From assembly GCA_034440615.1 (NCBI GenBank), contig JAOTOM010005186.1, positions 1,221,001-1,285,000 on the forward strand: DNA of 64,000 bases. Direction: 5' to 3'. This DNA is from Ashinkailepas kermadecensis. Taxonomy: Eukaryota; Arthropoda; Thecostraca; Neolepadidae. The position numbers and the translations under genes were made by a program. Shown here one piece after another: positions 1 to 11,450 of this stretch (positions are counted from its first letter, which is position 1; each line of letters starts with the position of its first letter). The notes beneath the pieces are model-generated. The model did no database searches, had not been told where the DNA came from, and saw only the letters and a list, made by a program, of their open reading frames with translations.

Positions 1-540
1 CGACGGACACTGGTCAGGTCGGTGGAGCGGCGGTGTTACTCGACAGACACTGGTCAGGTCGGTGGAGCGGCGGTGTTACTCGACAGACACTGGTCAGGTC
101 GGTGGAGCGGCGGTGTTACTCGACAGACACTGGTCAGGTCGGTGGAGCGGCGGTGTTACTCGACAGACACTGGTCAGGTCGGTGGAGCGGCGGTGTTACT
201 CGACAGACACTGGTCAGGTCGATGGAGCGGCGGTGTTACTCGACAGACACTGGTCAAGTCGGCGGGGCGGCGGTGTTACTCGACAGACACTGGTCAGGTC
301 GGTGGAGCGGCGGTGTTACTCGACAGACACTGGTCAGGTCGGTGGAGCGGCGGTGTTACTCGACAGACACTGGTCAGGTCGGTGGAGCGGCGGTGTTACT
401 CGACGGACACTGGTCAGGTCGGCGGGGCGGCGGTGTTACTCGACAGACACTGGTCAGGTCGGTGGAGCGGCGGTGTTACTCGACAGACACTGGTCAGGTC
501 GGCGGGGCGGCGGTGTTACTCGACAGGCACTGGTCAGGAC
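1..540. repeat. Minisatellite, 40-bp unit, ~13.5 copies, cut by left window edge
   Basis: A 40-bp unit containing CGACAGACACTGGTCAGG repeats almost perfectly from base 1; differences are single substitutions such as GGTGGAGCGG versus GGCGGGGCGG. The unit lacks stop codons in all three forward frames, so frames of 181 to 336 codons overlap here. Because 40 is not a multiple of 3, each frame cycles through all phases, which argues against coding. The array extends left of the window. Confidence 0.97.
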
Positions 541-770
541 TACAGAGCAGGTCGGCGGGGAGGTCACCCGAGCCGGCGGCCGTACGTCAGGCGGCAGTGT
601 GTTGTGACTGGACGGCCAGAGGCATCAATGAGTCCGACTTTGGCTTGACATTGACCCGGTCGTGTCAGCTTGCCAGCGGCAGGCTGCCACGGCCAACGTG
701 CCGGGCTTCTGGGGGGAGCAGCGTCGGCCTGCACCCGCGGGTCAGACGGGGGACCGAGCTCGGTCGGGTA

Positions 771-836
771 GGGGACTGGGGTCAGTCTGACAGGGGACTG
801 GGATCAGTCGGACAGGGAACTGAGGTCAGTCGGACG
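771..836. repeat. Short tandem repeat, 22-bp unit, 3 copies
   Basis: Three adjacent 22-bp units (starting 771, 793 and 815) share GGGGACTGGG followed by a TCAGTC motif and differ at a few bases. Confidence 0.85.
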
Positions 837-891
837 GGGGGAAATCAAACTTCAACTCAAACTAACTTCAGAAAATCAGACTTCTCTGAGC

Positions 892-987
892 AAGTCCGTG
901 AAACAACATGCAAAGAAGTGCGTGACAAGGCATATGATGAAGTAGGTGAGGAATCTTGTGATGAAGTGCGTGAGGAGACCTGCGCGG
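892..987. repeat. Degenerate 24-bp tandem repeat, 4 copies
   Basis: Units begin at 892, 916, 940 and 964 with AAGTSCGTGA-like starts and are heavily diverged. In one forward frame they read as an acidic 8-residue repeat of pattern V-(R/G)-(E/D)-x-x-(C/Y)-x-E. Whether this is a decayed coding repeat or a minisatellite cannot be told from four copies. Confidence 0.7.
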
Positions 988-1064
988 TCGTCTGTGAGGC
1001 CGTCCGGCACGGTACGTCCCCACTACTGCGCGCTCACCACTAAGTGACGTGTGTGGAGATGACA

Positions 1065-1077
1065 GGGGGGGGGGGGG
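1065..1077. repeat. Poly-G run (G13)
   Basis: A 13-base G homopolymer. Its length is likely uncertain in any assembly. Confidence 0.9.
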
Positions 1078-1191
1078 TGACGACAGCGGCCGCCGCCTGG
1101 ATACAGTCAAAGGTGAAAGCACCACAGCGTGGGTGCACGACAATGAACGGGCGGCAGCTGGTGCTCCAGAGCCAGATGAGAACATCACACA

Positions 1192-1395
<204 letters not shown>

Positions 1396-2944
1396 TACGG
1401 TCATGCCCCCTCTTTACCGTGAAAAGGGGGCCAAACAGTCAGGTGCCACGCCCTCCCCCCCTTGTGGCTGGATGAATATCCTGACTGAATTATCCCAGCA
1501 TGCATTTTGCTAATATGTTCTACCTATACGACCGCGGAGCGCTACACTGCAAGCCCCCCCGAACAACCCACTGACCCACTGAACAACTTTTTCATCCAAA
1601 AAAAACTACCCGGATTTGGCAGCTTGTCAATCTTTGCCGAAGACCGATCGGCTACCCGCCCCTGTTTTCCTCCTCGGAGAGGTCGGCTGGATTCGCCAAT
1701 AACCAAAACCAACAAGAGGGGGAAACGCCGGCAACTGGGAACAATGGACAGAGAGACGGATCGGTGAAACCGAATCTGTTCTGGGCGCCTTCATTGTGTC
1801 GGGACTTCCGGCCGGCATCGTGGGACAGAAGACCGGCACGTCACAATGTCGCAAGCGGAGGCTCCGTCCTGTCATGCGATACAGCCGCAGCGTCACGCGC
1901 TACAACCGCGGCGTCACGAGCGTTACAAAATCACATGGTGATAGCAGAAAGCACAAAGGAAAAAGGACAGGACGGGATCGAAGACGACACTGAACAGTGA
2001 CGCAAAATCTGGGCCCCGTCAGTCCAAAGATGGAAAGTGTGTGATGTCATTTCGCTGACGAGTCGGCGCGGGGCACGCAATTCAGCATTCAGCATTTCAG
2101 CAGTACGCATGCATTCCGGCAGAACAAAAAAAGCTTCCGAACCATGAAATGATAGCTGAACGGAAGCTGTCGGAGTCTCAGCACAACAGCCCCGGTGGAC
2201 GGGCTGAACCGGCCTACGGTGGCTGACGGACTACCAAGCGTCTGAAGCGAGAATATCCCCACGAGAATATCCCCACGCGTGGGAGCAGCAGCGGACCGCC
2301 AGCTGGGAAAGCCGCGCCACAGCCAAAGTCGGCAGCGCCGTCTATAATCTTTCTCACAGAATGACACTTGGCCGGTGACCGACTCGGAGGTCACGAGGTC
2401 AGACGGGTCACACGTGTCAAGGTGCGGTCACCGGCCGCGTTGACGGCCTCTAATGGCCATCTCACTGTCTGACTGAGGTATAATCCGCCCCGTCGGACAT
2501 GCTTCGCGGTGGCGACGGCGGTCGGCTGGGTCGGCTGGGTCAACTGGGTCAGGCGGGATCAGGCGGGGCCGACGGCTGGTTGTGGCGCCAGTCGCCGTCG
2601 CGATCACCACGCCGGACCCGTCTCTATGACGTCAGGTCCGTTGACGGCCTAACACAGTGACGTCACGCAGCTCGGGCGGCGCTGCAACTGTGTCCGGCGA
2701 TGCTGGCCCGCGGCGATGCTGACCCGTGGGGCCGCGGTGGCGCAACGCGTGATTTGTCTCCCACGCGCGGCCCGGCGCCGTGCAGAGATCGTGCACGCCG
2801 TCGCGCCGGTGTACAGTGCACTGTGCAGCTGTGCACGCTGTGCACAGTTACACTGCCAGCGGACAGCAACAGACGGTCGATTCACGCGCCGGTGTTACGT
2901 CGAGCGTTGGTGTTGCGCCGGGCGTAGTCGTGACGCTGGAAGCT
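1396..2944. other. Aperiodic block, no recognisable gene
   Basis: About 1.5 kb of mostly unique sequence. It has a 14-bp duplication of CGAGAATATCCCC near 2249-2275, GTCGGCTGG-type direct repeats near 2520-2572, and a patch of alternating TGTGCAC/GTGCAC palindromic words near 2808-2850. Open frames are all under about 200 codons and show no family resemblance. Confidence 0.55.
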
Positions 2945-3142
2945 GGTGTGGTGCCGGACGTTGGTGTGGCGCCGGACGTTGGTGTGGCGCCGGACGTTGG
3001 TGTGGCGCCGGACGTTGATGTGGCGTCGGACGTTGGTGTGGCCCCGGACGTTGGTGTGGCGCCGGACGTTGGTGTGGCGCCGGACATTGGTGTGGCGTCG
3101 GACGTTGGTGTGGCGCCGGACGTTGGTGTGGCCCCGGACGTG
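2945..3142. repeat. Minisatellite, 18-bp unit, 11 copies
   Basis: GGTGTGGCGCCGGACGTT repeats 11 times with rare substitutions. It reads as a GVAPDV hexapeptide in one frame, but all other frames including the reverse strand are also open, so coding is not supported. Confidence 0.96.
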
Positions 3143-3960
3143 GGAATGCCGCTGGCCAAACAGCCATGGACCGGGGAGGCGTTCATCTGTCCGACGGCGC
3201 CAGTCCAGTGCTGCGGCGTCGTTCCGTCTCGAATGGTGCAGGGGCGCTTGACAGGGTGCACGCCTGTTCCCTCCAGCGGTCGCGTCACCTGGCCCTCCCA
3301 AACAGGGGCTCTGCAGTGTAACGGTTGCACACCAAAACTGCTGCTCAGAACGCTCTGAGCTCTGTTTACTCGGAACTCTCCAGCCGGCAGGCCAGGCCGG
3401 TGCGGTGTCGCGCGTACACGACAAACACCGGACTCGGCCATCAGCTGATCACGCCGGCAGGAAGCATACCCATGTATTCTTCATGCTGGAGCTGCGCAGT
3501 CAGATTTGAACGAATCGTTGTTTTTCAAGTGGTTGACCTGTTGAATTTCTTGTGGTTAATGAGCCATAGTTTTCCCGCGCCGACACACACCGCACCTCTT
3601 CCGTCGGCTGCTGCGTGAGAGCCGTGTTCGTGGGATTTGAAATTACACAGGCCGGGTTGGGGAGTCTTGTTATCAGTTAGTTATCATGTGATAGTCGTGT
3701 TTCGCGGGCCCGCGAACGCTCCGGTGCCCTCCGCCGCCGGTGGGTTGAGTTCGCGTACCGCCTGGCCAGCGCCACCCAGGGGAGGACAGCATAAAGGAAC
3801 GGCTGGACGGCAGGCCAGGGTCCAACTAGGCCTACAGTAGTGGCCAGGGCCCAGCTCAGCCTCCAGTAGTGGCCACCAAGGAGTGGCACGACCACGATTA
3901 CATCTGCCTCCAGCGGTAACAAGCAGGGACTTGCAGGTCGGCGAGATCCTCCAGCTGCAG
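3143..3960. other. Aperiodic block, no recognisable gene
   Basis: Unique sequence between the 18-bp and 68-bp arrays. Only short frames without recognisable motifs are present. The last ~40 bp (CTGCAG and AGGTCGGCG words) resemble the 68-bp unit that follows. Confidence 0.5.
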
Positions 3961-4290
3961 CAAAGTGCGGCAGGTCGGCGGCGACCCCGAGCTCTAACAG
4001 CGACAACTAGAGGAGGCAGGTGCGGCAGCAAAGTGCGGCAGGTCGGCGGCGACCCCGAGCTCTAACAGTGACAACTAGAGGAGGCAGGTGCGGCAGCAAA
4101 GTGCGGCAGGTCGGCGGCGACCCCGAGCTCTAACAGTGACAACTAGAGGAGGCAGGTGCGGCAGCAAAGTGCGGCAGGTCGGCGGCGACCCCGAGCTCTA
4201 ACAGTGACAACTAGAGGAGGCAGGTGCGGCAGCAAAGTGCGGCAGGTCGGCGGCGACCCCGAGCTCTAACAGCGACAACTAGGAGGCAGG
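3961..4290. repeat. Minisatellite, 68-bp unit, ~4.8 copies
   Basis: Units start at 3961, 4029, 4097, 4165 and 4233 with CAAAGTGCGGCAGGTCGGCG and are nearly identical, implying recent amplification. Confidence 0.97.
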
Positions 4291-5075
4291 TTGACGTGAA
4301 TTCCGCAACAAATAATGGCCACCAGATGGCAATAGGTGCACAATAACCGAACTGTTCAGTGGTCGCCGCCAGAGGGCGGCAGGTGAGCCGTGACCTCGCC
4401 TCCTGCCGTGACCCGTCGTCGCTGCTGCTAACGTTGGTGTGTGCGCGTGCTCCGGCACCCATAGCTCTGCACTGGTGACGTAGTCGACGATCCACGTCCG
4501 GCCACAGCTGCTCGTACGGCTGCGCGTCCAGTGGTGTGGCTTCTGCACACTGTTCGGGCAACGGGGGAGGAGTGGCCGGTGGTGGTGGGAGCGCGTCCGC
4601 CGCTGAACAACTGGGTGCAGCGTTTGAAGAGGCGGACAGTTCGACACGTCGAGCCGTCGGCTTCCGACACACGAATCCCGTGTCAGACCAAACACAGGAC
4701 GGCACGGCCAAACAAACAAACGAAGGTCAGGACAAGGGGGCGCCCGCCCCGACAGCCACCCGCTCGCAACATCCGGCTGGATCATGACCAGTGGATTGCA
4801 GCAGCGATTTTTTGTCCAGCGGCAGCTCAGGGTTAACTGCAGACTCGATGGGCCGCCAGAAAGTGAATGTTGTTACTCCAACGGTTATTTATCATCCACC
4901 ACAGATAAAAACATTCAAGCTCACGGCTTAGCAACAAAGCTAGACAAAGTGTTCATGCTCGCAGAAAAACCAAGGTCAAGAACAAACCAGACTTGCTAAA
5001 TGAATTGAACATCGCAGTCACCAACACAACAATGACAGCAAACAGCTGGCACGGAGCAGACCTGATCACAGGACC
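4291..5075. other. Aperiodic block, no recognisable gene
   Basis: Unique, moderately GC-rich sequence. Several overlapping frames of 60 to 170 codons occur on both strands but none has a recognisable domain. Confidence 0.5.
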
Positions 5076-5284
5076 GACGAGGTCAGTGGCAGACGAGGTC
5101 AGTGGCAGACGAGGTCAGTGGCAGACGAGGTCAGTGGCAGACAAGGTCAGTGACAGACAAGGTCAGTGGCAGACAAGGTCAGTGGCAGACAAGGTCAGTG
5201 GCAGACAAGGTCAGTGGCAGACAAGGTCAGTGAAAGACAAGGTCAGTGGCGGTCAAGGTCAGTGGCGGTCAAGGCAGGTGGCGG
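5076..5284. repeat. Minisatellite, 16-bp unit, ~13 copies
   Basis: GACGAGGTCAGTGGCA repeats, shifting to a GACAAGG variant in the second half and to GGTCAAGG at the end. Nearly every unit carries the hexamer AGGTCA. Confidence 0.96.
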
Positions 5285-5764
5285 GATGACGCCCCAGAAG
5301 GGCCGACGTATACGATGCAGACGAGGCCAGCCAGGCTAGCCGCGTCAGCTGACTGTGGACGCACGTGGAGCCGCCGGCGGTCGTCCCGTGGCACACTCAT
5401 TTACAAGTTCAATTACACGGCATGCGGGTGCGGTGGCGTCGAGCAGCGCGGCCGCGCCGGGCGCCGCACAGCGTCGACACGCCAGCCGCACCGCAGATAA
5501 TTACGTTAACGGGAAGATCCATTAATAGCGACGACGAGTGACCTGAAAAGGTCAGCGCGGCGCCGTCTGGGCCGGCCATCCATGTGCTCAGTGAGAGCCG
5601 ACCGCCGCGGCGCCCCTGCTGGTCAGGCCGGTCGTCTAACGGCCGGGCCGATTTGGCTGCGAGACGTGGGCCACGAGAGTCGACTCAGTGGCTGTCATGC
5701 GCCCCCCCCCCCCCCGGGCGTTCGTGGTGTGTCTGTGTCCTGCGTCGGTGCATCTACACTGGTC
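5285..5764. other. Aperiodic block with C14 run
   Basis: Unique GC-rich sequence. A 14-base C run lies at 5702-5715. No gene is recognised. Confidence 0.5.
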
Positions 5765-6051
5765 GGACAGGGGCGTCGGACAGCCACCGGGAGGGGCGTC
5801 GGACAGCCACCGGAAGGGGCGTCGAACATCCGCCGGGAGGGGCGTCGGACAGCCACCGGGAGGGGCGTCGGACAGCCACCGGGAGGGGCGTCGGACAGCC
5901 ACCGGGAGGGGCGTCGAACATCCACCGGGAGGGGCGTCGGACAGCCACCGGGAGGGGCGTTGGACAGCCACCGGTAGGGGCGTCGGACAGCCACCGGGAG
6001 GGGCGTCGGACAGCCACGGCGTCGGACAGCCACTGGTAGGGGAGTCCGACA
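5765..6051. repeat. Minisatellite, 23-bp unit, ~12 copies
   Basis: Units contain GGACAGCCACCGGGAGGGG followed by CGTC; a GAACATCC variant recurs. Two truncated units occur near 6010-6030. Confidence 0.95.
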
Positions 6052-6433
6052 GCTGGCGATCCTGCGCCAGTGTTTCTCCACGGCCATGGCCCAGCTGCAG
6101 GGAGGACCACAGTCCAGGATGGGACCTGCTCTCCGCCCCACCCCCAGTACATGTGGAATGTGACGACAGCCAAGCGCTGCACGTGGGCGGCCCCAGTAGA
6201 TCTGCATGCGCAGCGGCCCGGCCCTGACGCACCTTGGTGATGCCGGTACAGCTGTCACAGACCGCCCAGAGCGAGACAGTCGGTGCCGACAACGGAGGCA
6301 GCCCCTGTCGGCACTCAGCTACGGCCGGCCCGCAGTCAGTAACGTGAGCTGGGATCACACGCCCCCCCGAGCGTCACGGAACATTGCGCCTTGCCGCTCG
6401 CGGCACGTCGGTCGGCTATCGGAGTTGCTGACT
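6052..6433. other. Aperiodic block, no recognisable gene
   Basis: Unique sequence between the 23-bp and 20-bp arrays; I see no domain, RNA gene or repeat. Confidence 0.5.
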
Positions 6434-6588
6434 GTAGTCGCGCAGTGGTTGTCGTAGTCACGCAGTGGTTGTCGGAGTCGCGCAGTGGCTATCGCAGTCG
6501 TGCAGTGGTTGTCGTAGTCACGCAGTGGTTGTCGGAGTCGCGCAGTGGCTATCGCAGTCGCAAAGTGGCTGTCGGAGTCGCGCAGCAG
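6434..6588. repeat. Minisatellite, 20-bp unit in a 60-bp higher-order repeat
   Basis: The basic unit is CGCAGTGGTTGTCGGAGTCG. Three variant 20-mers recur in order, giving a 60-bp period visible across 6441-6588. Confidence 0.93.
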
Positions 6589-7295
6589 CGAACTGAGGAT
6601 TGTGTCGGAGGGGTGGATGAGGTCTGGTGATGGTCAGAGCTGGACTCGTGTTGGCTCATGCCGCAGTTCGATCGGCTGCAATGGCATCTTTCAGCGTGGC
6701 TGCAGCCGTGTTCGTGGACGTTCTCCGGGGAAAGTATAACACGCGCTGCTGGCGACGCCTTCCTTGCCGTTGAGGCACCAGGCCAACCACGGATAACGAC
6801 GCCACAGCAATAGCCCTCTCCCGGCCTACTCCCCCTGGCCCTTCATGGACCTTCGCAATAACACCCCTCCGACGAAGTGGCGCCCCCCCAAGAGTGTCTC
6901 ATCCTCGTGCAAATTGGTGGATCCGGCCCTGCCAGCAGCATCTTGATCCAGGCCGGTGCCGGGGTAAGAGGAGAAGCCGTCAATCGTCGATTCTGTCACC
7001 CACCGGCTCGTCGCCTGTTCACCTCGGCCGCCCGCAGCCAGACCAAGGCCACACAGTCGCTCGCCGGCCGTCACGAGCGCAGTGCGACCCGGGCTCGCCG
7101 CGGCCGTCGAGCCTGCACGCACGCTTGTCGAGCGAGTCGGCGACCACCGCGCGCCGACAAAACCGCCGCCGGTCCGCCCGTCGTGGACGACGCACTTTGG
7201 CAGCCGTCCATACAGCCGTGACGGCCCGACGGTGGCCGAGGCACAAAGGCCGGCCGGCCGAGGCCTCAGCGGGATTTCCAGCTTAAACAGGCCTG
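6589..7295. other. Aperiodic GC-rich block, no recognisable gene
   Basis: About 700 bp of CG-rich unique sequence with overlapping open frames on both strands and no identifiable domain. Confidence 0.5.
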
Positions 7296-7419
7296 GACGC
7301 GACCATTCAGTGCGGTCCCCCACGCGTGATATGCTGCTGTTCCTGGCGGTGGCCACAGCGTCCTGACGCGACCATTCAGTGCGGTCCCCCACGCGTGATA
7401 TGCTGCTGTTCTTGGCGGT
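7296..7419. repeat. Direct duplication, 55 bp repeated at 69-bp spacing
   Basis: The segment starting GACGCGACCATTCAGTGCGG at 7296 recurs at 7365 with one mismatch (CCTGG versus CTTGG near the end). Confidence 0.93.
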
Positions 7420-7480
7420 TTGTCGGACGAGTGCCGGCGCGGTGTGTCGGACAAGTGTTTGCGCGGTGTGTCGGATATCG
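7418..7480. repeat. Short 24-bp tandem repeat, ~2.5 copies
   Basis: Three starts of CGGTKTGTCGGAYRAGTG at about 24-bp spacing directly follow the 69-bp-spaced duplication. Confidence 0.7.
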
Positions 7481-7611
7481 CCACACCTAAACGCATTGGA
7501 TTTGTTCATGATAACGAGTCTGTTACTCCAGTATTTCTGTGGCCATTTATTATTTAGGGGTTAAATAAGTAAAAACTCGAACGGGAGGGAAGGAAAGGGA
7601 GGTAAAAAAAC

Positions 7612-7654
7612 GGGGGGGGGGGGGTTTTGGGGGGGGGGGGGGAAGGGGAGGGGG
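7612..7654 (+). other. G-rich tract with quadruplex potential
   Basis: Runs of 13 and 14 G separated by TTTT, followed by GGGG and GGGGG runs. This satisfies the four-run requirement for an intramolecular G-quadruplex. Exact run lengths may be unreliable. Confidence 0.75.
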
Positions 7655-7950
7655 TAGCAATTAAGCTGTGGCTGTTCTCGTTAAAATAACCACTGTGTAA
7701 TACAAAAGGCTGCTGCAGACATACTCTAAAACTCCCCCCCACACACACACTCGAGGAACCGCAGAAATTGAAGAGTAGTCCTTCCGACGCGTACGAACCA
7801 AATTAACCAAAACCATTAATTACCTTGTCAGACTGGGTGAAAAAGAATGGCGTGCCGAGACGACCGTAATTCAAATGCGAAACGGAATTCCTCTTGTCGA
7901 GAATACGCTTTGAAGAGCAACAGCCAGACAGATCCGGAGCAGATGTTGTC

Positions 7951-8007
7951 GACGTTGCCGACGTTGCCGACGTTGCCGACGTTGCCGACGTTGCCGACGT
8001 TGCCGAC
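7951..8007. repeat. Minisatellite, 9-bp unit GACGTTGCC, ~6.3 copies
   Basis: GACGTTGCC repeats perfectly about six times. Confidence 0.97.
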
Positions 8008-8014
8008 TGTCTTG

Positions 8015-8143
8015 GTTTCACCGTGCGTGAGGTGATCTGTCATACATGGCGCACTATGTTTCGCCGTGCGTGAGGTGATCTGTCACACATAGCGCACTTA
8101 GTTTCGCCGTGCGTGAGGCGGTCTGTCATACATGGCCCACTTA
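8015..8143. repeat. Tandem repeat, 43-bp unit, 3 copies
   Basis: Units begin at 8015, 8058 and 8101 with GTTTCRCCGTGCGTGAGG and carry GTCATACAT/GTCACACAT. It directly abuts the 9-bp array. Confidence 0.92.
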
Positions 8144-8195
8144 GATTCCAGCTCCTTTAATAGCAGGCGGTATTTCTGCCACAGCCCTAGCATCC

Positions 8196-8560
8196 GTTCT
8201 AACCAGGGTTGGCAGTTTTAACCACTAAATCTGCTTTACTGGTTTTTACCACTGGTAAAAACCGACATGCCAAAAGCGGTTTTTACTGATTTCTATTGGT
8301 TCACCAAATACTTTGTTTTCAACATGCTTGTATATATTCTGTTTGCATGTTGAGTAGTGTTAGGTATCATACAATGGGCATAATGCATAGAAATAGGCAG
8401 CATTGGAGCTGAAAATGTCATAGACACTGTAAACATGGCACAAATATTTAGCATATTTTATCAGTTTTTTGGGTATCGGTTTTTACCGGCAAAAAAAAAC
8501 TGCCTGTCATGACAAAAACTAGCTATTACCGGAAGAAAAAACTTCAACCCTGGTTCTCAC
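8196..8560. mobile_element. hAT-type MITE (non-autonomous DNA transposon) with 8-bp target duplication
   Basis: The element spans 8204-8552 (349 bp). It opens with CAGGGTTGGCAGTTTT and closes with the complementary CAACCCTG, a terminal inverted repeat of about 16 bp with mismatches. Flanks are GTTCTAAC (8196-8203) and GTTCTCAC (8553-8560), an 8-bp target site duplication with one mismatch. CAGGG ends plus 8-bp duplications are characteristic of the hAT superfamily (established knowledge). Inside, GGTTTTTACC (8241-8250) and GGTAAAAACC (8254-8263) form a perfect 10-bp hairpin with a 3-base loop. No transposase frame is present, so it would depend on a partner. The interior is A/T-rich unlike its surroundings. 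Confidence 0.88.
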
Positions 8561-11283
8561 CTTTCCGGCACCCTGATTGACGACGGATTTCTGGTTCAAA
8601 GAGATTCCGACCCACTCACCGGCTATACATGTAGCAATAGCAAACCACAAAAACTCGAATTTGGTATACTGCAGACGGTATGCAGTTAGCGAGGACAAAG
8701 GAAGTCACACTTCAAAGCAGAAGCTCGTCAACTGATAATAACATCAGCCCCATCGCCGTCCTAATTAGCCTCGAGAAATGGAAGGAAAGACGAAAAACGT
8801 GCCAACTGTTTTTGAAACCTCAAAGAAAAGCGACGTAACGCAATCACGAGCTACTCCGCGTGATGCAATTCTCGTCAGTGCCGCGCCAAATAAACCCGCG
8901 TTTTCACAGCCGACAAGCTGAAAGATGCAGAACAAATGTACTGGGGTGACTGGTAATAGCATGGTCTCAGGGAAGCCGTCTTCACAGCTGCCGCAAATCG
9001 TTCAAAGTACGGATCTTTGTGCACGGATGCGTGCACTGGCTAGACTGATTGTGACCAACCAGAGGATCCGGAGTGATTTCCTCTGAAGCAGTCCATCGTC
9101 GATACTGACCACAGATGTCGGATTGCGAGATACCTTAGGCCCGTGGGAAATTGGGGAGCAACGAAAAATAGCGCGCAATAACCCTTACGGAGTTGGTGGG
9201 CGTACTGCAGTTAAATCGCGGTGACATAAATTTTCGCAGTCGAAATGTTGCAAAAAAGTTTACGCGTCCGGCCGCACTACACCAATGGATGGCCACATCC
9301 CACGCGAGCACATATTTCCATCCGTGTCTAAAAACCCCACCTCACAATATTAATGATCGTACTTCGGCTCCCCGAGGTGCCATTTCGGTACCGGGAAACG
9401 GCGCGAATCAGGCGGGAGATTTTTCCTTTTGGCTGGTTATCTATTGCAAAGCCGGCGGGCGGACAGCTTGTTCGGGGAGCGGCCAGCTTGTTCAGGGAGC
9501 GGCCAGTCGCACAGGCAGCGACACTGAGGTGCCAACACTTGCGGGACCGCCACAGCACCGGCCGGTCCGGACACAGCCAGAGTCGCCGGCGACCGCGCGT
9601 CTGCTGGACAGCCAGCATGCGCGCCTGCTGGACCGTAAGCACGCGCGTCTCGTGCGTCAGCAGGCAATAACGCACATACACCAAGGCCACGAGTCCTCCG
9701 AGCGGAACACTGCACGTGGACAATGATGCGGGAGAAATTCGCCCAATTACTGGAGAGACGAGGCGAATGGCAGCACGCCGCAGAATGGAGAAGACCGGCG
9801 TCACCCGGACGTCCATTGTCGGTGGAAAATGCCAGCTCGTGCGGCCCGATGGCTCCTGACCTGACCTGGCACAGTGGCTCCGTGCAGAAGCGAAGGAGGC
9901 GGCAGCGTGGCCTGCTGTGGACAGTCGGCTGGGTCGGCTGGGAGGTGTTACCCCGCGCAGGCTGCACGTCACCCACACCAATGAATCACGTAGGAGAGCG
10001 TTGTGGACGGCGCTGCAGCGAGGACGGGGGATCGAGTGGAAACCGAGAGCGAGGGCCGGCGAGTAGAGGTACGGCACGCCGCGCCCTGCACCGGCCGAGA
10101 GATGGGTGCTCTTGGGGACGGGCCGCGAGTGCATGTCAAGCCCCACTTGGGCAGAGTTCGACGGCCCGGTGCAGAGGGTCGGCCGCGGACATGCAGAGCG
10201 TCCACCAGCGTCAGCCGCGGGCGACAGGCTCGGGGTGCACTCGAGACGCGGCGGCCCGGCTGACAAAGCGGAGCGGTTCCACGGCGCGCCGAGACAAGGG
10301 CGCGCGCGCGGAGGATCGGTCGGGCCGGCGCGGCGGAAGGAGCCGGCCGGAGCGGCGCCCGACAGGGGCGCACAAAGGACGCGCCTGGCACGGCGCATTT
10401 CTCCTTGTAAATCGCGTGTGAGGAACAGGTTTGGGTCGGGCCCGGGTCGGCCGCCGCCAGTCCCGGGGCGCGCGCGGTCAATGGGGGCAGCCGGCCGGAT
10501 CTTTTGTCTGCTGGATACCGGCCGGCATTTGTGTTTTCCAGGGCGCGCAGCGATCAGGTTGCGCTCGATACCGGACAAAAAGTCCGACCGACCGGCAAGG
10601 TCAGACGGGACTGCCAGGCCCAGTGTCCTGGGCTGATGTGCTGGAGCGTTCACATCCCTGGCGACTACCCAGCTATGAAATTAAATCCCAGAAATTTACA
10701 ACACAAACAGTACATTGTTCACATGGCAGATGTTTTTAATAAAGAAAACTTCCCGAGGCGTAAAATGTTCCAGCATCTGCACACAGGAAGACGAAATTAG
10801 TTGTGGGTTCACTCCAATACGACAAGAAAGCCAGTCATAAGCTGGGCTGCTAAACTGGGAGTTGTTTTTAAACGGAATCCTCCATTCATTTTTCCACCTA
10901 TAATTCGGGATATTCAAGACAAATTCAGTAGCATCTGAAACGTTTAGTCCGTCCCTGAAAACAAAACAAAAAATCCACAACCATCTGTAAACATTGATCA
11001 AGGAAGATGTCGGGCAAAAGAGGTTTGTTTTCAAATATATTTCTTCTTATGATAACGAATATGATCTGATGATAACGCAATGATTATAAACAAATATATT
11101 ATATTTAGTTCGATGCGATTATCGGTGGGGGCCCGTGAACGTAGATCTTGTGCACGTAGATCGTATGACCTAACCCCGCGCTTATCGACTGGTACTCATG
11201 AAGCATGAATTAAGGACAGGACTCAGTGTTGTGCAGATCTCCAGGATGCGTTTGAAATTGCACTGCGTCATTGCGCGCGCACC
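8561..11283. other. Aperiodic 2.7-kb block with CpG-rich core
   Basis: The left part (8561-9350) is AT-balanced unique sequence. A 2-copy 20-bp repeat with CAGCTTGTTC lies at 9464-9504. From about 9950 to 10640 the sequence is CpG-rich with long overlapping frames (up to 441 codons on the minus strand) but no recognisable domain. An AATAAA at 10738 stands alone. From 10650 to 11150 composition becomes AT-rich. I see no gene I can defend. Confidence 0.5.
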
Positions 11284-11450
11284 GCACCAGTCCTCTGTGC
11301 GGACACCCCACCCCGCACCAGTCCTCTGTGCGGACACCCCACCCCGCACCAGTCCTCTGTGCGGACACCCCACCCCGCACCAGTCCTCTGTGCGGACATC
11401 CCACCCCGCACCAGTCCTCTGTGCGGACACCACACACCGCACCAGTTCTC
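11284..11450. repeat. Minisatellite, 31-bp unit, ~5 copies
   Basis: GCACCAGTCCTCTGTGCGGA starts recur at 11284, 11315, 11346, 11377 and 11408, with a decayed start at 11439. Confidence 0.96.

Larger units (their letters stand above)
541..1064. other. Aperiodic block holding two short degenerate repeats
   Basis: This stretch separates the 40-bp array from a poly-G and GA tract. It holds a 3-copy 22-bp repeat (771-836) and a 4-copy 24-bp repeat (892-987), listed separately. I recognise no gene. Confidence 0.6.

Noticed and set aside
10738..10743. AATAAA as a gene 3' end
   Set aside because: A lone hexamer in AT-rich sequence with no upstream coding; expected by chance.
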